NCBI GenBank assembly: GCA_963377175.1
Contig: CAUJNA010000573.1
Location: 32,501 to 96,500 of the forward strand
Direction of reading: 5' to 3'
From: Effrenium voratum
Taxonomy: Eukaryota > Sar > Dinophyceae > Suessiales > Symbiodiniaceae
DNA length: 64,000 bases
The translations under genes were made by a program, and so were the position numbers. How positions within the stretch are numbered: position 1 is the first letter of the stretch; each line of letters opens with the position of its first letter. Below are positions 20,311 to 30,450 of the stretch, piece after piece. Below the pieces are notes generated by a model. The model saw only the letters and a list, made by a program, of their open reading frames with translations. It was not told the DNA's origin and made no database searches.

Positions 20311-21380
20311 CTATCTTAAGGTGGCACGACCGTTAGGTAGGCGTGGCCGCGAGAGGACTGCTTGTCGCCCATGCCACCAGGGAAGATGCCCATGTAGATG
20401 ATGTCGAAAAATTCTGCATATTGCACGTATGATACGCGATCCTGGGCATCGCCTATCGGCGAGTTTCCGTGAAGTTCCTGCAGAACCCCGGTCGCACGCC
20501 GCCCTTGGCATGGTCCATGGTGTAATTCTCTTCCAAGGTGACGGGAACGACAGGAATGTGGCTGAAGCCTGTTTCACCCAGTCATTTTGACCTGTGATCG
20601 ATCTGATCCTCAGCGGGATGACTTTCAGCCCGTTCCATTGCACACCGGGAGCCGCATGTTCGACGAAAACTTCAAAGCGCTTGAACGCGCGTGCTGCTTG
20701 GAGCAGAAGATACTGTGTGCAATGCCAATCATAGCGGCGTTGAATCCATTTGGCAACAGCGGGAAAGTCGAGCGAGCGGTCCTTCAGGTCAATCTACCTT
20801 GTGGCGTGTTCATGCGCATGGCCACGCGCAAGATAGGATATCTTTTTGCTGAGGAAAGTTCCATGGTCCGCAATCGGGGGAATACTGATCCCCGAACAGC
20901 TGATCCATTCCCGCTTCAGTTCCGTGGTGTGGGCACGGGTCTCCCGAGCTCAGTGGTAGCTTTGGGAGCTGCCTTCGCCTTTGGGGAAATTCCCTGGCCA
21001 CGCATCTCTCTGGGCTGAGTCTTGCTACAGCTTGCCGCGGACGCCGGAGTCTTGTTGCTGAATGTGGCCGCTTGCTTCGGCATTGCCTTTGCCTTCATTT
21101 TGAGTGTTGCCGACAAGAGAGCCTCGTTAATCTTGTTCCTGCTCTTCGGCTTTGATGAGAGGAAGAGCTTGGTCTCACCATCTTCGCCGGCATCGCGAGG
21201 GTCAACCGCAACCTTCACGGCCTGGCCTTTCGGCCGGCTTGCCTTTGGCTGAAGGCCACGGGGCAAGTCCATGACGATGATTTCATCCTCGTTCTCCTCT
21301 TCCAAGAGGTCCACTTGAAGATGTCGTCCAGGCCGTGAATTTGTAGCTGCATGGATGTCGGGTTGCATCATTCTCAGCAC
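20311..21380 (-). pseudogene. Broken upstream coding region of the 339-codon ORF
   Basis: Coding-like pieces run in different minus-strand frames. They include EENEDEIIVMDLPRGLQPKA (about 21310-21220), IDLKDRSLDFPAVAKWIQRR (about 20790-20730), TGFSHIPVVPVTLEENYTMD (about 20570-20510) and YAEFFDIIYMGIFPGGMGDK (about 20430-20360). Single-base shifts and a stop separate them. No family is recognised. Confidence 0.35.
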
Positions 21381-21684
21381 CTTTGTTTCCTCCTTCCTCG
21401 AGAAATGCCTCCCATCTACGGCGCTTCACCCCAGGAAACTGGCGGTCCTGCCTCTGCGAAAATCCTGAAGATCCCTTCAACAATACGATGACGGAGTTGC
21501 AGGCGGTGAGCAGGATCGCGTCCATGGAGCCAAAGAGGGAACCGACGTGTCGAGGTCCATGTGCCCATCTGACCGATCGAGCGGGCCAGCTTCGCCGCAG
21601 CAACGAAGTAATGCAACGTCGTCGGTTCAGCTCGTTGTCATCGGTGTGAATCCGGTCCGATCTTGAGGTGTTGCTGATCAGAGT

Positions 21685-22721
21685 CTAGTGCTTCCGTCTG
21701 AATTGTTCCGCCAACCAAGCGGGACTAACACGTTGGGTTTTGTCCGTGTGGCGAAATGCTGGAGACCTACCACTCTCAAGAATACGTATAGTGGCTCGGT
21801 TGTCCTCGAGAAAAATGCCATCAAAAGAACCGTTGTTGATTTCCGAAATAATCAAAGTCCGTGAGGTTTTCCCTGATCTCTTTGCCTTCAATGTTAAGGT
21901 CGACCTCGCCAGCCCCCCCCATGAAGAAGTGTGTGTTGCCAATCCATGTGGAGTTGGTCTGCTGGTCTGAACCAATTTTTGGAGACGTTGAACCGTATAC
22001 CTCATACTGGAGAAGGCCTCGGTCCTAACCGGGCTATCATCATTCTATGGAACAAATAGCAGATCCCTCTTCTTATTTTAGACTCTGAGTATGTGTCCCT
22101 CGGTGGTGTCACTTGTCCAAACGGAAGTCTTTGATGGGGTGAGAGTGCATGTTGGGTTGTCCCTCCACCCCCCGCTAACTGTATGACTTCCCGGAGGCAG
22201 GAAGACGGAATCCAACAGCACGCAAAGCAACAATTGCTGCAATCACCTCAGCTTCCTTGGGTGACATCGCTGTTGATGTCTGCTTCTTGGAGAAAGCAGT
22301 CAAGGGATAAAATGTATTCGGACCAATCAATGCAAGAAAGCATCCTGATGTACTGCGTGAATCATGTTCGCCAGCATGATCTGAGTCCGCAAATAGCCAA
22401 AGCCGGGTTTGCAATGAAGGGTCCGTGCGTCTTACGATCAACAGTGGAAGAGCGCTTGGTCACAGTCCACGGACCACTTGGTGACGCGAGAAGCCAGTCC
22501 CTGGGTCTCAGCACCTTCGTAAGGATTTTGGAGGCAATGGGTTGAAGAACGCCCTTTTTCTCCGTATCATCCTTAGTGGGTCTTGCAATGCGGTCGTCTT
22601 GAAATGGTGTGGATACCTTCTTGAACTTAGCGTCGCCCCCCGCAAGCTCAATATACCTGTCAAGGCGTTGCTGTAGGAACCCGGTCATGTCATAGGTGAC
22701 CAGCGTGACAGGTTTATCCAT
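21685..22721 (-). pseudogene. copia B reverse transcriptase end and RNase H
   Basis: Frame 22721-22362 starts MDKPVTLVTYDMTGFLQQRL and continues FKKVSTPFQDD, the region after the RT palm. Frame 22441-22175 reads LWLFADSDHAGEHDSRSTSG and STAMSPKEAEVIAA, copia RNase H with catalytic D and E positions. Frame 22005-21685 reads IFLEDNRATIRILESG and FRHTDKTQRV, the RNase H end. Two frame changes and flanking stops show decay. Confidence 0.85.
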
Positions 22722-22743
22722 GCAAGGTTGATGCTCGAACAGT

Positions 22744-23235
22744 TCATCTATATAAGAGAGCGGCTTTCTGCGCTGACGTTTTGTCCCTATCGTTCTTCAT
22801 GGCCGCCGCCGCTAGGCGGGCATTACCAACGCTCTCATCAAAGAAATACGTGGTCCCCACCCATAGAAAAGGAACAGTTTGCACATGCTCATCATCCTCG
22901 TCGAAATGCCAATACTGTTGAGCAGCACCATCCTTGTCAAAACATGGATTGCGTTCTGTGTGCCGCACCCCACCCAATCCAATTTCTTTGGCAACACCGT
23001 TAGGCGTGCGGCGAAACTTTCGCCTTGGTTGCTCATGTTGGCAAACAACCACGCCATTTTCTGAATAGTGTTCCCAAGAATCCTGAGTGCGACGAGCTGC
23101 AGCATTGGCCAGTTCGAAAATTAACACATACACCCTTGGGAAATCCGGAACAGCAGGATTGTTCGATGGAGTCCGGCCACGTGCCGTCGTGTTGCTCGAC
23201 ATTGCATCCCTCAGATGAACAATCTTCTTCTCCAA
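22744..23235 (-). other. Coding-like stretch between copia B gag and RT remnants
   Basis: A 163-codon minus-strand frame contains FRRTPNGVAKEIGLGGVRH and YWHFDEDDEHVQTVPF. It lies where protease or integrase would be expected but shows none of their motifs. It may be filler sequence at the internal deletion. Confidence 0.3.
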
Positions 23236-24300
23236 ATGATTGCTCGCTGCTTCGACCAGGAAAGGTAGGAGTGCTTCTCCGTTCCCTCCTCCGCCCGTTC
23301 ATATTCATTGAGGTCATGAGTGAGGGGGCGGTGCTTCCTGATCTGCCTGTGGAACAGTGCCTCGAGGGTCTTCTCATTCTGCTCGTTGCCCATGCCAGCA
23401 ATGACTGTATCCCATCTGGTCATGAGATTCTTCAAGTCTTCGTTGATGAGCTGAACAGAAAGCAAATCCTCGATATCATAAATAGCACCATACTTGATGT
23501 TCGTGCTGAAATGTTCGGGAACCATGTAGAGAATCTGTCGGCCTCTCGCGTATCTCTTCTCCTTAGCCTCTTGGTCTTTGAAGATGTCGACTTGCCGCCT
23601 TCCAAGATGTTCGTGCAAACTTTGCGTCAAGATGAATAAACATGCCTGAATCACGAAGGACTTCAATCGTCTGACCATGGATCCAAGTTGCCTCAATCCA
23701 CTCAAATGCCTTTTCGGGTTGATCGGAAGTAGCAACAACAGCATCCCTAACTTTGATCCTCCAATTGCGGTACTGTTCGGGTTTCGGAAAACGGGGGATA
23801 TGAATTCGATCACCTTCCTTTACACGAACGCGTTCCGTTGTCGGATCGCCGGGAGAGCCTAAATGCTTCAGTAGCTTTCGTCGAAACGGCTCATCACACG
23901 CTGTAGACGATGAGGATGAGGAGGGTGAAGGGGAAGATGCTGGATCCCGTCGCCTCTGTCGGCTTCGGTCCTTCTTGCTCTTCTTCTTCTTTTTCTTCTT
24001 CTTGTCCTTCTCATCTCCGTCATTTCCATCATCACCGGGACCACCGTTTCCCACGACCCCGGCGGGAACGGATCCATCTTTGCCGTAGGGGTCGCTCCCG
24101 ACCTTCGTCCAGCTGTGCGAAGAAGCAGAGGAAAGTCCGGGTGGACATGCAACCACGGGTGCTCGGGGTGCAACCAAAGGAGTTGCCGGCGCTTGCTGGG
24201 GGAGCAGTTTGGGCCGGCTGTTGTTCTGATTGTTCATCATCTGCTCAACCATCGCCCTCAGCTCTTGGATCTGCTTCTCCTGATCTCTGATGGTGTTCAT
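23211..24300 (-). pseudogene. copia B gag
   Basis: The N-terminal frame (24300-23563) starts MNTIRDQEKQIQELRAMVEQ, passes through a lysine-rich tract, and reads IHIPRFPKPEQYRNWRIKVR and AFEWIEATW. The distal frame (about 23640-23211) reads RGRQILYMVPEHFSTNIKYG, IYDIEDLLSVQLINEDLKNL and HDLNEYERAEEGTEKHSY. Together these form a copia-type gag of the kind I recall from dinoflagellates. One frameshift near 23600 (between LDAK and QVDIFK) separates the halves. Confidence 0.75.
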
Positions 24301-24949
24301 GGCACTGCGATCTTCATCTCGGCGTCTCTCTCAGATTTTAGAGTGTTGGCACGTTGTTCCGCATTCATCTGGATTTCCCCCTTGTAGCATCAGATTGGCT
24401 TTGAAGTCCAGCAATGATCTCGCTGCGTCGTGCTTCTGAAACCTGAGCCACCTGCTGATAGTTCGTCACCTCTTAATTGACTGTCATCGAAGGATCGAGG
24501 TGAACATTGGCTCATGGACTGTGGCACAGGTTCCCCCTTGCAAGGTTGGACTGAGGGACATACATGACGACGTCACCACGCCGATGCCGATCGGGAGATC
24601 GAGCACCAGACGGCTCAGGCCTTCCTCGGTCGCTCCTGGACTGAAGCGATTCGGGGCCTTGACTGCCCAAAGCTTGTCCCTTCGCGCGACTTGTAGGCGC
24701 ATAGTGCGAGGTATCATCGCCCGCATGCTCATCAGGAATAGGAAGCACCTCAGTATGGGGGACTCCAGGGTGAGCCGCTTACGGCTGATAACCTACAGAA
24801 CAGGTTAAACAACCTAGAAGGGTCAACATTCAACCCTGCGATAAGCGCGCTTTTCTTGAGCCATGCGTAGCGAGTATAACGAAGCGACGCTAGTGAGACA
24901 CTCATGCAATTGAAGTTATGAGGTTGGTAAATACATCACATGGTAAAAT

Positions 24950-25700
24950 ACAGCTTCTAATTTGCTTGTTTGTGGCTGCCGCTTCTTTGTGCAGTTGGAT
25001 GTTGTTAAGGGCCTGTCGCTGGCCTTCTTATTCGGGCTGTCGCTTTTCGTGAAGTTGGATTTTCCATTCTTCTAGTTTGTTTGTTGTGTGTGGTTGCCAC
25101 GTTTGTTGCGCAGTTGCGGTTTTTCAGGGCCTGTCACTGGCCTGCGTGGTCGGCCTGCTGCTTTTTGTAAGTAGGATTCTTCCATTGGGCTTCTAGTTTG
25201 CTTGTTGTGTGTGGTTGCATCTAGTTTGCTTGTTGTGTGTGGTTGCCATAATGTTTGTTGCGCAGTTGCCTTTTTTTCAGGGGCTGTCACTGGGCCTGCT
25301 TGGTCGGCCTGCTGCTTTTTGTCAGTAGGATTCTTCCATTGGGCTTCTAGTTTGCTTGTTGTGTGGTAGCCATGTTTTTTGTGCAGTTGGTTTTCAGGGC
25401 CCGTCACTGGCCTTCTTGGTCGGCCTGCTTCTTTTTGTGAAGTGGGATGTTTCCATTGGGCTTCTAGTTTACATGTTGTGTGTGTGGCTGCCGTGTTTTT
25501 TTGTTGCGCAGTTCGTTTGTTTTTTAAAGGGCCTGTCATTGGCCTGCTTGGTTTGCTGCTTTTCGTCAAGTGCGAGTTTGGTGGTAGAGTTTCCTTGCTT
25601 GGCCTGCTTGGTCAGGCTGTTCCTTTCCTGAAGTGGGATTATTTTTTGTCGTAGGGCTTCTAATTTGCCTGTGGTCTTTGCCTGCCTGTTTTCTGCAGAT
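24950..25700. repeat. Tandem array, about 120-125-bp unit, right part
   Basis: About six copies carry TCTAGTTTGCTTGTTGTGTG, GTTGCGCAGTTG, CAGGGCCTGTCACTGGCCTG, TTGGTCGGCCTGCTGCTTTT and AGGATTCTTCCATTGGGCT in fixed order. One copy has a duplicated 28-nt segment (near 25194-25250), and the last copies are shortened. It has the same unit and orientation as the array at 18440-18920. Confidence 0.9.
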
Positions 25701-25749
25701 GTGGTTGGCAATCCTGCTTGCGAAGAGCTGTTGCTTCACGCAGGGCGAT

Positions 25750-26070
25750 GGACGGGACACAAGGCGGGAAATACGGTCCACTTAGCGGGACATACGGGAC
25801 ACTGAGCAAAAACGATCAACAACAAGACAAACAAACATATAAACAAGATAAAGAAAAACAGAAAACAACTAAGCATGCAAACAGGTTCCACAAAAGGTAA
25901 AACAAGATAAACAAAATATACAAATCTGTTTTTTGTCTCCCATACCTTTTGGTAAACGATATGTGAAAGGTACAAGCACTTATCATCTTTTAGCTCCCGA
26001 GTAGCTTGCTCCAGCTGAACGTAACCTATGTATCTGAGATAAACATAGGTTAACCACCTCATAAACAGAC
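25750..26070. other. A-rich stretch, no gene seen
   Basis: It contains A-rich plus-strand words such as ACAAGACAAACAAACATATA and a palindromic-looking CATACCTTTTGGTAAACG. Open minus-strand frames here are phenylalanine/leucine-rich and look non-coding. Confidence 0.35.
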
Positions 26071-26241
26071 TTATACTGACTATCTTCTATCTGACTGCCA
26101 GCCTTCTTAGCCGTCACAGTTGTCCGATTGTCCCTGTCACGAAGGTGATCTTTCTCCTTGCCTAGTCAGTGTCAGAAAAAAGGATGCTCGTGATACGGGA
26201 GAAGATACTCTTGGACCCTTTTGTTGCACCATGTTGCACCC

Positions 26242-26354
26242 TCACTTCAACACGCAGCGCGAGGCGCAAAGCTTCTCCACCACCGGCTGGAAGCCGCGCT
26301 CTGCCGCCTTCGAGAGGGCCGCGCTCAGAGTCTCCGGGTGGTAGTTGGCATGAC
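26242..26354 (-). CDS. Ankyrin gene B, terminal exon
   Basis: The 113-nt exon encodes HANYHPETLSAALSKAAERG and FQPVVEKLCASRCVLK, then TGA. Acceptor CCAG|GTCATG, joining as SSAKGHANYHP. Confidence 0.8.
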
Positions 26355-27104
26355 CTGGTGGCGCGCATCTCTGCTCACAACCAAACAGTCGTCTGCCATC
26401 GTGACTGGCAATGGCCATTAATAGCAACAAGAGCCACTTTTATATTTGGGAAAGGTTTCGGGATGAACTGTGGCAGTTGGCCCTCCCTCAAACACCAGCT
26501 TTCGATCTTTACAGCCTGCCAAATACAGCACCCTCAAAATCAGTTGGGGCATGATGGATCACACGCCAAGTGGTCAGTCTTTCCGCGCCAGCGCCAGCAG
26601 TAGATCAACAAACCAAGAAGGTGGTTCTAAAGTTCTTAGCAAAAAAAGTTTGCAAATTGAGCGAGTTGGCAACAACAACCTGAACAGCAAAACTGGTAGA
26701 GGCCGGTTCCTAGCATGGGTCATGCCACTGCAAGCCAACTCCCGTCGACAGTTCGGCGAACGACAGCCTTTTGCCGAGCTGCGCAACAGGAAGCCCACAG
26801 CATCCGCATGGCCACGTGCGGCCGCGAGCTCGAGGGGCACGCCCACTTTCGAACTGGCTGCCAGGTCCATGGCGCTACCCAACGCCTGCAGCACAAAAGC
26901 GCAATCCAAGTGATGAGACGCTTGAACACTTCATGGAATCTCGCAAAATCAAATTTGAGATCACAAAACTTGAAAAGGTGCACGACAAACATCGCACGAG
27001 CGTCGCCTCTAGCACTGCCACGTGCCCCTGCTCTGCCGCTACATGCGCAGCAGAAAGCCCCAGCACTTGGTCGGTGGTCGGCTTCTCTGGCACCTCTAGA
27101 CTCT
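26242..27104 (-). CDS. Ankyrin-repeat protein gene B (3' part)
   Basis: Three minus-strand exons join in phase: 27007-27093 (possibly starting at 27104), 26768-26885 and 26242-26354. They give ankyrin repeats with the cores GLSAAHVAAEQGHVAVLE, ALGSAMDLAASSKVGV, PLELAAARGHADAVGFLL and TLSAALSKAAERGFQPVVEK, then CVLK and a TGA stop at 26242-26244. Donors are AGAG|GCGACG and AAAG|GCTGTC (both GC). Acceptors are GCAG|GCGTTG and CCAG|GTCATG. The 5' exons were not placed; a frame at 27650-27550 with LQLSVATQDLRALAPLLFFG is a candidate. It is a separate gene from ankyrin gene A because it has its own stop codon. Confidence 0.8.
26768..26885 (-). CDS. Ankyrin gene B, exon
   Basis: The 118-nt exon encodes ALGSAMDLAASSKVGVPLEL, AAARGHADAVGFLLRSS and AK. 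Acceptor GCAG|GCGTTG; donor AAAG|GCTGTC. It ends in phase 1, matching the terminal exon. Confidence 0.8.
27007..27093 (-). CDS. Ankyrin gene B, exon
   Basis: It encodes VPEKPTTDQVLGLSAAHVAA then EQGHVAVLE. Acceptor CTAGAG|GTGCC, or alternatively GCCAG|AGTCTA at 27104. Donor AGAG|GCGACG. Confidence 0.75.
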
Positions 27105-27755
27105 GGCGCAATCAACCGCTTCCTCTGAAACTGGACACTCATGAAGTGGAGCCAGGAGCAATAAATCAAGGCTGCAATAAATCAAGGCTTGCAAGGCCCA
27201 ACCATGCAAACACACTAGGGCTGCAACTTGGGTTAGTCTGGGTGGCCATGAGTGTTTCAAGACATTGCGGTATGCGCCTTGGCCTCCCCAGCATGAGCGC
27301 CCTGCAGGGCAGCAGGCAACCAACGCAGCACCAAGTTGAACCTGTGGGCGGCAGAAAACAATTGAGCGGGCTCAAAACAGGTCTAGACTTGGTTTCCCTG
27401 GTGACGCTCCTTCGCCGAGCTTTCGCGAAGCTTTCGCGCGCGTGCTTTCCTTTGGGGGGGGCTGGCTTTGCATTAACCCTGTTGCGGCGTCCCCTTGAAA
27501 TTAGCAGGGCAGCTTTTCGGTACAAGAGTGGCACACCAAGTGTGCTTTGGTATCTCCAAACCAAAGAAGAGCAAAGGAGCCAGCGCACGCAGGTCCTGGG
27601 TTGCCACACTGAGTTGTAGATCGAACAATTGCTTGTGCTCAAATGGTGTCAACACGCAGTCTCCCTAGAGCCCTTGGACTGCACGTGCTCAAGAAACGCA
27701 AACAAGGGTCCGTCCGAAATTCAACTGCAGCTTGCTTTTGTCGCTCAAATCCAGC

Positions 27756-27812
27756 TCAACCAAGCCACGCAATAGACACCCTCTCGTCTGCCCCATCAGC
27801 CACGGATTCCAC
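27756..27812 (-). CDS. 2OG oxygenase, terminal exon
   Basis: The 57-nt exon encodes VESVADGADERVSIAWLG and a TGA stop. Acceptor GCAG|GTGGAA. It supplies the expected C-terminal R-x-S-I strand. Confidence 0.8.
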   Translation of the reverse strand: MESVADGADERVSIAWLG

Positions 27813-28819
27813 CTGCAAGGCTTGATGCATGTGGAAGTTGCAGCGCATCAGGGAACATTTGTTTATGAGCGTAGTAGTGGCAGCTCCCAGAAAAAATGCA
27901 GCTCACAAGTACGGCTCGCTACTCGCAAACATTAAGCACACCAGCATGGACTCCAATGCGTGAAAAGAGCCGCCCCCTCAAACAGAGTGCATTCATTCTT
28001 CAACATCTGCAACTGTCAAGGCCCACCTCATGGGGCAAATCGGGCGGAAAGAGCACCAGTAAGTTGGGCTCAGGGCTGATGGCGATAGGCCCACTCTGCG
28101 GGTAGAGCAGTAGCCTGGCTGTCCTACGGCGAGAGCTCACTCGCTTGCCTGGGTAGCTGGTAGATTGTTTGTAGCAGCTAGCTTCTGTTGCCTTTGCACC
28201 CTGCTTTTTGAGCTCGCCGCCATCTGGCTCAAAACCCTGGGCTGTGCTTTCGCTGGGCATGATCATCCGAAGCAACCCATCCATCCTGTCTGGCACAGTC
28301 GGGTAGAATACGCCGGAGGCAAATAACGAGTTGCCTGGACCTGAGCTAGTGAAGCAGGGGCGCCGGGCGCCGGGTACTCGCTGGCTTATTTCACCTTTAC
28401 TGCTTGTTGAATTGGCGCACAAACGCAAGGAAGAGTTTAGTATAGTGCTAACATGTGCTAACAACAAAACATACTTGGCGCACCAAAACTTGTTTTATGA
28501 ACTGCTTTTGTCGAGTAACTAATGCGGCGTGAGCCGGTTTGGTGGCACATGCTACCTTACCCATCTGCTTTCTGGACGTCCACATCATGCTGAACAAGAC
28601 AAATCTTTCTCGAGCACCGCATGAAAACATAGGGGCCTTTCAGGAGCTGTCAACTTGGCTGCAGAATGTTGCGAGGCAGGCAGCTGCCATGGGTGTGGCG
28701 CGCGTTCCAGTCACCGGGCCGGTTGATGTTGGCCCAAATTTCATCTGCTAGCACAAGAGTCCGCACGTCCGGGTCCTGGAGGGCAAGCGCTTGGCTTAGT
28801 GATGCATACAATGTTGAGC
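27756..28819 (-). CDS. 2-oxoglutarate/Fe(II)-dependent oxygenase-like gene (5' end not found)
   Basis: Three minus-strand exons join in phase: 28688-28819, 28027-28340 and 27756-27812. The product reads ...EIWANINRPGDWNARHTHG, SLFASGVFYPTVPDRMDGLL, then ARLLLYPQSG, NLLVLFPPDLPHE, VESVADGADERVSIAW and a TGA stop at 27756-27758. This matches the TIGR02466-type 2OG-Fe(II) oxygenase pattern: W-N-x-N-x-x-G-D-x-N-x-x-H-x-H, SGV-Y, FP..LPHEV and ER-S-A. The two His positions (HTHG and PHE) are the likely iron ligands, and the Arg in ERVSIAW is the likely 2-oxoglutarate contact; the substrate is unknown. Donors are CATG|GCAGCT (GC) and TGAG|GTGGGC (GT). The N-terminal part is missing. A frame at 29100-29030 with EDPAKDYAAAQGWTYPSEDL may be an upstream exon. 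The stop lies about 660 nt before ankyrin gene B's first placed exon, in the same direction. Confidence 0.8.
28027..28340 (-). CDS. 2OG oxygenase, main exon
   Basis: The 314-nt exon carries SGVFYPTVPDRMDGLLRMIM through LLVLFPPDLPHE, with a low-complexity, Lys/Arg/Ser-rich insert (SSRRRTARL nearby) between the two conserved blocks. Acceptor TCAG|GTCCAG; donor TGAG|GTGGGC. Confidence 0.8.
28688..28819 (-). CDS. 2OG oxygenase, exon
   Basis: It encodes STLYASLSQALALQDPDVRT, LVLADEIWANINRPGDW and NARHTH, then the first base of Gly. Acceptor ACAG|GCTCAA (start tentative); donor CATG|GCAGCT. Confidence 0.7.
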
Positions 28820-28869
28820 CTGTTAGCCTTGAAAACACGCCAGTGGGAAACAACGAGGTCAAACAGCTG

Positions 28870-29105
28870 GCAGCTGCCCCATAGTGAAGACGAAACAATG
28901 CGCACTGCTACAAAGAAGCAGGGGGGTTGATCGATATCAAGTCTCTTGCATATACCCCGATCACGACGATCACAATATACTACCAACACAAGTTCAGTGT
29001 CACAAAACGAAATATTATTCAGGTCCTCGGATGGATAAGTCCAGCCCTGCGCTGCCGCGTAATCTTTTGCTGGATCTTCAATTAGCTGTATCAACCTCAG
29101 GCTGC
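28870..29105 (-). other. Coding-like stretch, possible 5' exon of the 2OG oxygenase
   Basis: The frame reads LIQLIEDPAKDYAAAQGWTY PSEDL, followed by a possible GA donor (CGAG|GACCTG). The phase relation to the exon at 28819 is not resolved. Confidence 0.3.
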
Positions 29106-29149
29106 AGTGGCATGAAACATGTTGCTGCTTACATCTTCATTGGCTGATT

Positions 29150-29800
29150 AGTGTTTGTCACCCTTCATGGTCCAAGCTTGCGACTGAACGTGGGGCTTTC
29201 TCGGGTCCGTGTTTGCATCATCATATGGTTTTGCCCGGGCATCCCCTGGCTCGCCCCCTACAACAGCACCTGGTCATCATATATTCATTGCTTTTGCTAT
29301 CGCTTAATTCAGCTGCAGCGTGACGCCCACACAAACAAAAAACACAGTTGCGTTGTCATTTTCAGGGCTTTGAACATGACGGACACGCAGGCAGCAACAG
29401 CAATGCAATGCTTTTCATTCGGGTCACCTGGTGCCCGGGCTTGTTGTTTCTCACGCATGCCTTGACAAAAAAACCATGGAACACTTGTGTTTTTGCAGCA
29501 TTGGGGCCGAGTGCACATGCAATACTTTTCCGGCCCTTTTGTCATACAAATTAGCGGAAAAGGACTTGCTTATGGCCATAGTGGTTCTCTGCCACACTTC
29601 ACATGGAACTCCTGGAAGCTCGAAACATGCTTTTGGCTTTCAAGGTATTCGAAGGACGTCATGCCTAACTATTGTCAAGTTGCCTTGGAAGCCCTACTCA
29701 AATCTCCGCGAAGGCTGCCCCTTTTCACGAAGCCATTTTCAACCAGGAATTGAGATGCAAAAAAAGTGGGCTTGATCAGCTCAGGAGTGGGTACTGGGAC
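29150..29800. other. No gene recognised
   Basis: Only short, mutually overlapping frames without motifs are present. No repeats are evident. Confidence 0.5.
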
Positions 29801-29860
29801 GACGACGGAAGTTGCGTCAGCACGTGCCGCATGCTCCCATGCCGATGAGATGAATGTGCT

Positions 29861-30163
29861 TCAATGGCTGGGCCGGCGAAGTGAACGCCGACCTGAGCCG
29901 TGTGCTGCTGCTAATTGAATTAGTGCCCCGGCACACCGGGTGTCTACGGCGCAAATACTTGATATAGATGTCTTCGCCGCTGAGAAAAACATCTCCCTGG
30001 TCCAACATCCCAGCCGCTCCAGAAACTCTTCTGACTTCAACTGCATCAAGTCCTCGGCTGGCTTTGCCTTCAGCAACTCTAATTGCACACATTTGCTGCC
30101 GTGCCCACTGCAAACCAATGCAGAACAGTGCTCCAATGAACATCTAATGCTCGATGCTCGCAC
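29861..30163 (-). other. Open coding-like stretch, unidentified
   Basis: The frame contains LELLKAKPAEDLMQLKSEEF LERLGCWTREMFF, with helical, charged composition. A second frame over the same bases is equally open, so coding status is uncertain. Confidence 0.2.
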
Positions 30164-30402
30164 ATATCAATATCACAATGGCAGACCCGCTAATGAACTT
30201 CACGTATAGTGGTCGAAAGCTAGCAAAGCCGAGCAATATTAAATGCTTAATTGCTGAGGAGCTTGAGCGAGCAAAAAGCAAGGAAAAGAGAGCGGAAAGA
30301 AGCCAAGAGGAGGAGCAAATAAGAGGAGCAAGAAGAGTGGAGGAAAAGAGCCAAAAACAGAGCAGTAAAATAAACGGAAAGAAACGACAACATGCAGCGG
30401 CG

Positions 30403-30450
30403 GTAGGTAGAGGTCGGGATTCGAACCCCTCGGGGGAGTCCCCCAAGTGA
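30403..30450 (-). other. tRNA-like 3' half with a perfect B box
   Basis: On the minus strand, GGTTCGAATCC (30417-30427) is a perfect pol III B box. It is preceded by GGGGGACTCCCCC, a self-complementary stretch like a long variable arm (Ser/Leu type), and followed by CCTCTACC like a 3' acceptor strand. The T stem has mismatches and no matching 5' half with an A box was found, so this is at best a tRNA relic or a tRNA-derived element end. Confidence 0.3.

Larger units (their letters stand above)
21685..24300 (-). mobile_element. Decayed, internally deleted Ty1/copia retrotransposon B
   Basis: Gag (24300-23211) is followed by only the end of reverse transcriptase and RNase H (22721-21685). The roughly 500 nt between them is far too short for protease, integrase and the reverse transcriptase palm, so the centre is deleted. 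The whole segment sits inside a 125-bp-unit tandem array. No LTR pair was found by comparing 18.92-19.2 kb with 24.78-24.95 kb. Confidence 0.8.

Noticed and set aside
24853..24875. CTTGAGCCATGCGTAGCG, somewhat like the reverse complement of the spliced leader, at the 5' side of copia B
   Set aside because: Only nine contiguous bases match, and the rest needs gaps; too weak to call.
18920..24950. Long terminal repeats for copia B
   Set aside because: The outermost few hundred bases on each side share no visible similarity.
28212..28232. GCCATCTGGCTCAAA, similar to the spliced leader
   Set aside because: It needs a gap and a mismatch and lies within the well-supported oxygenase exon on the other strand.
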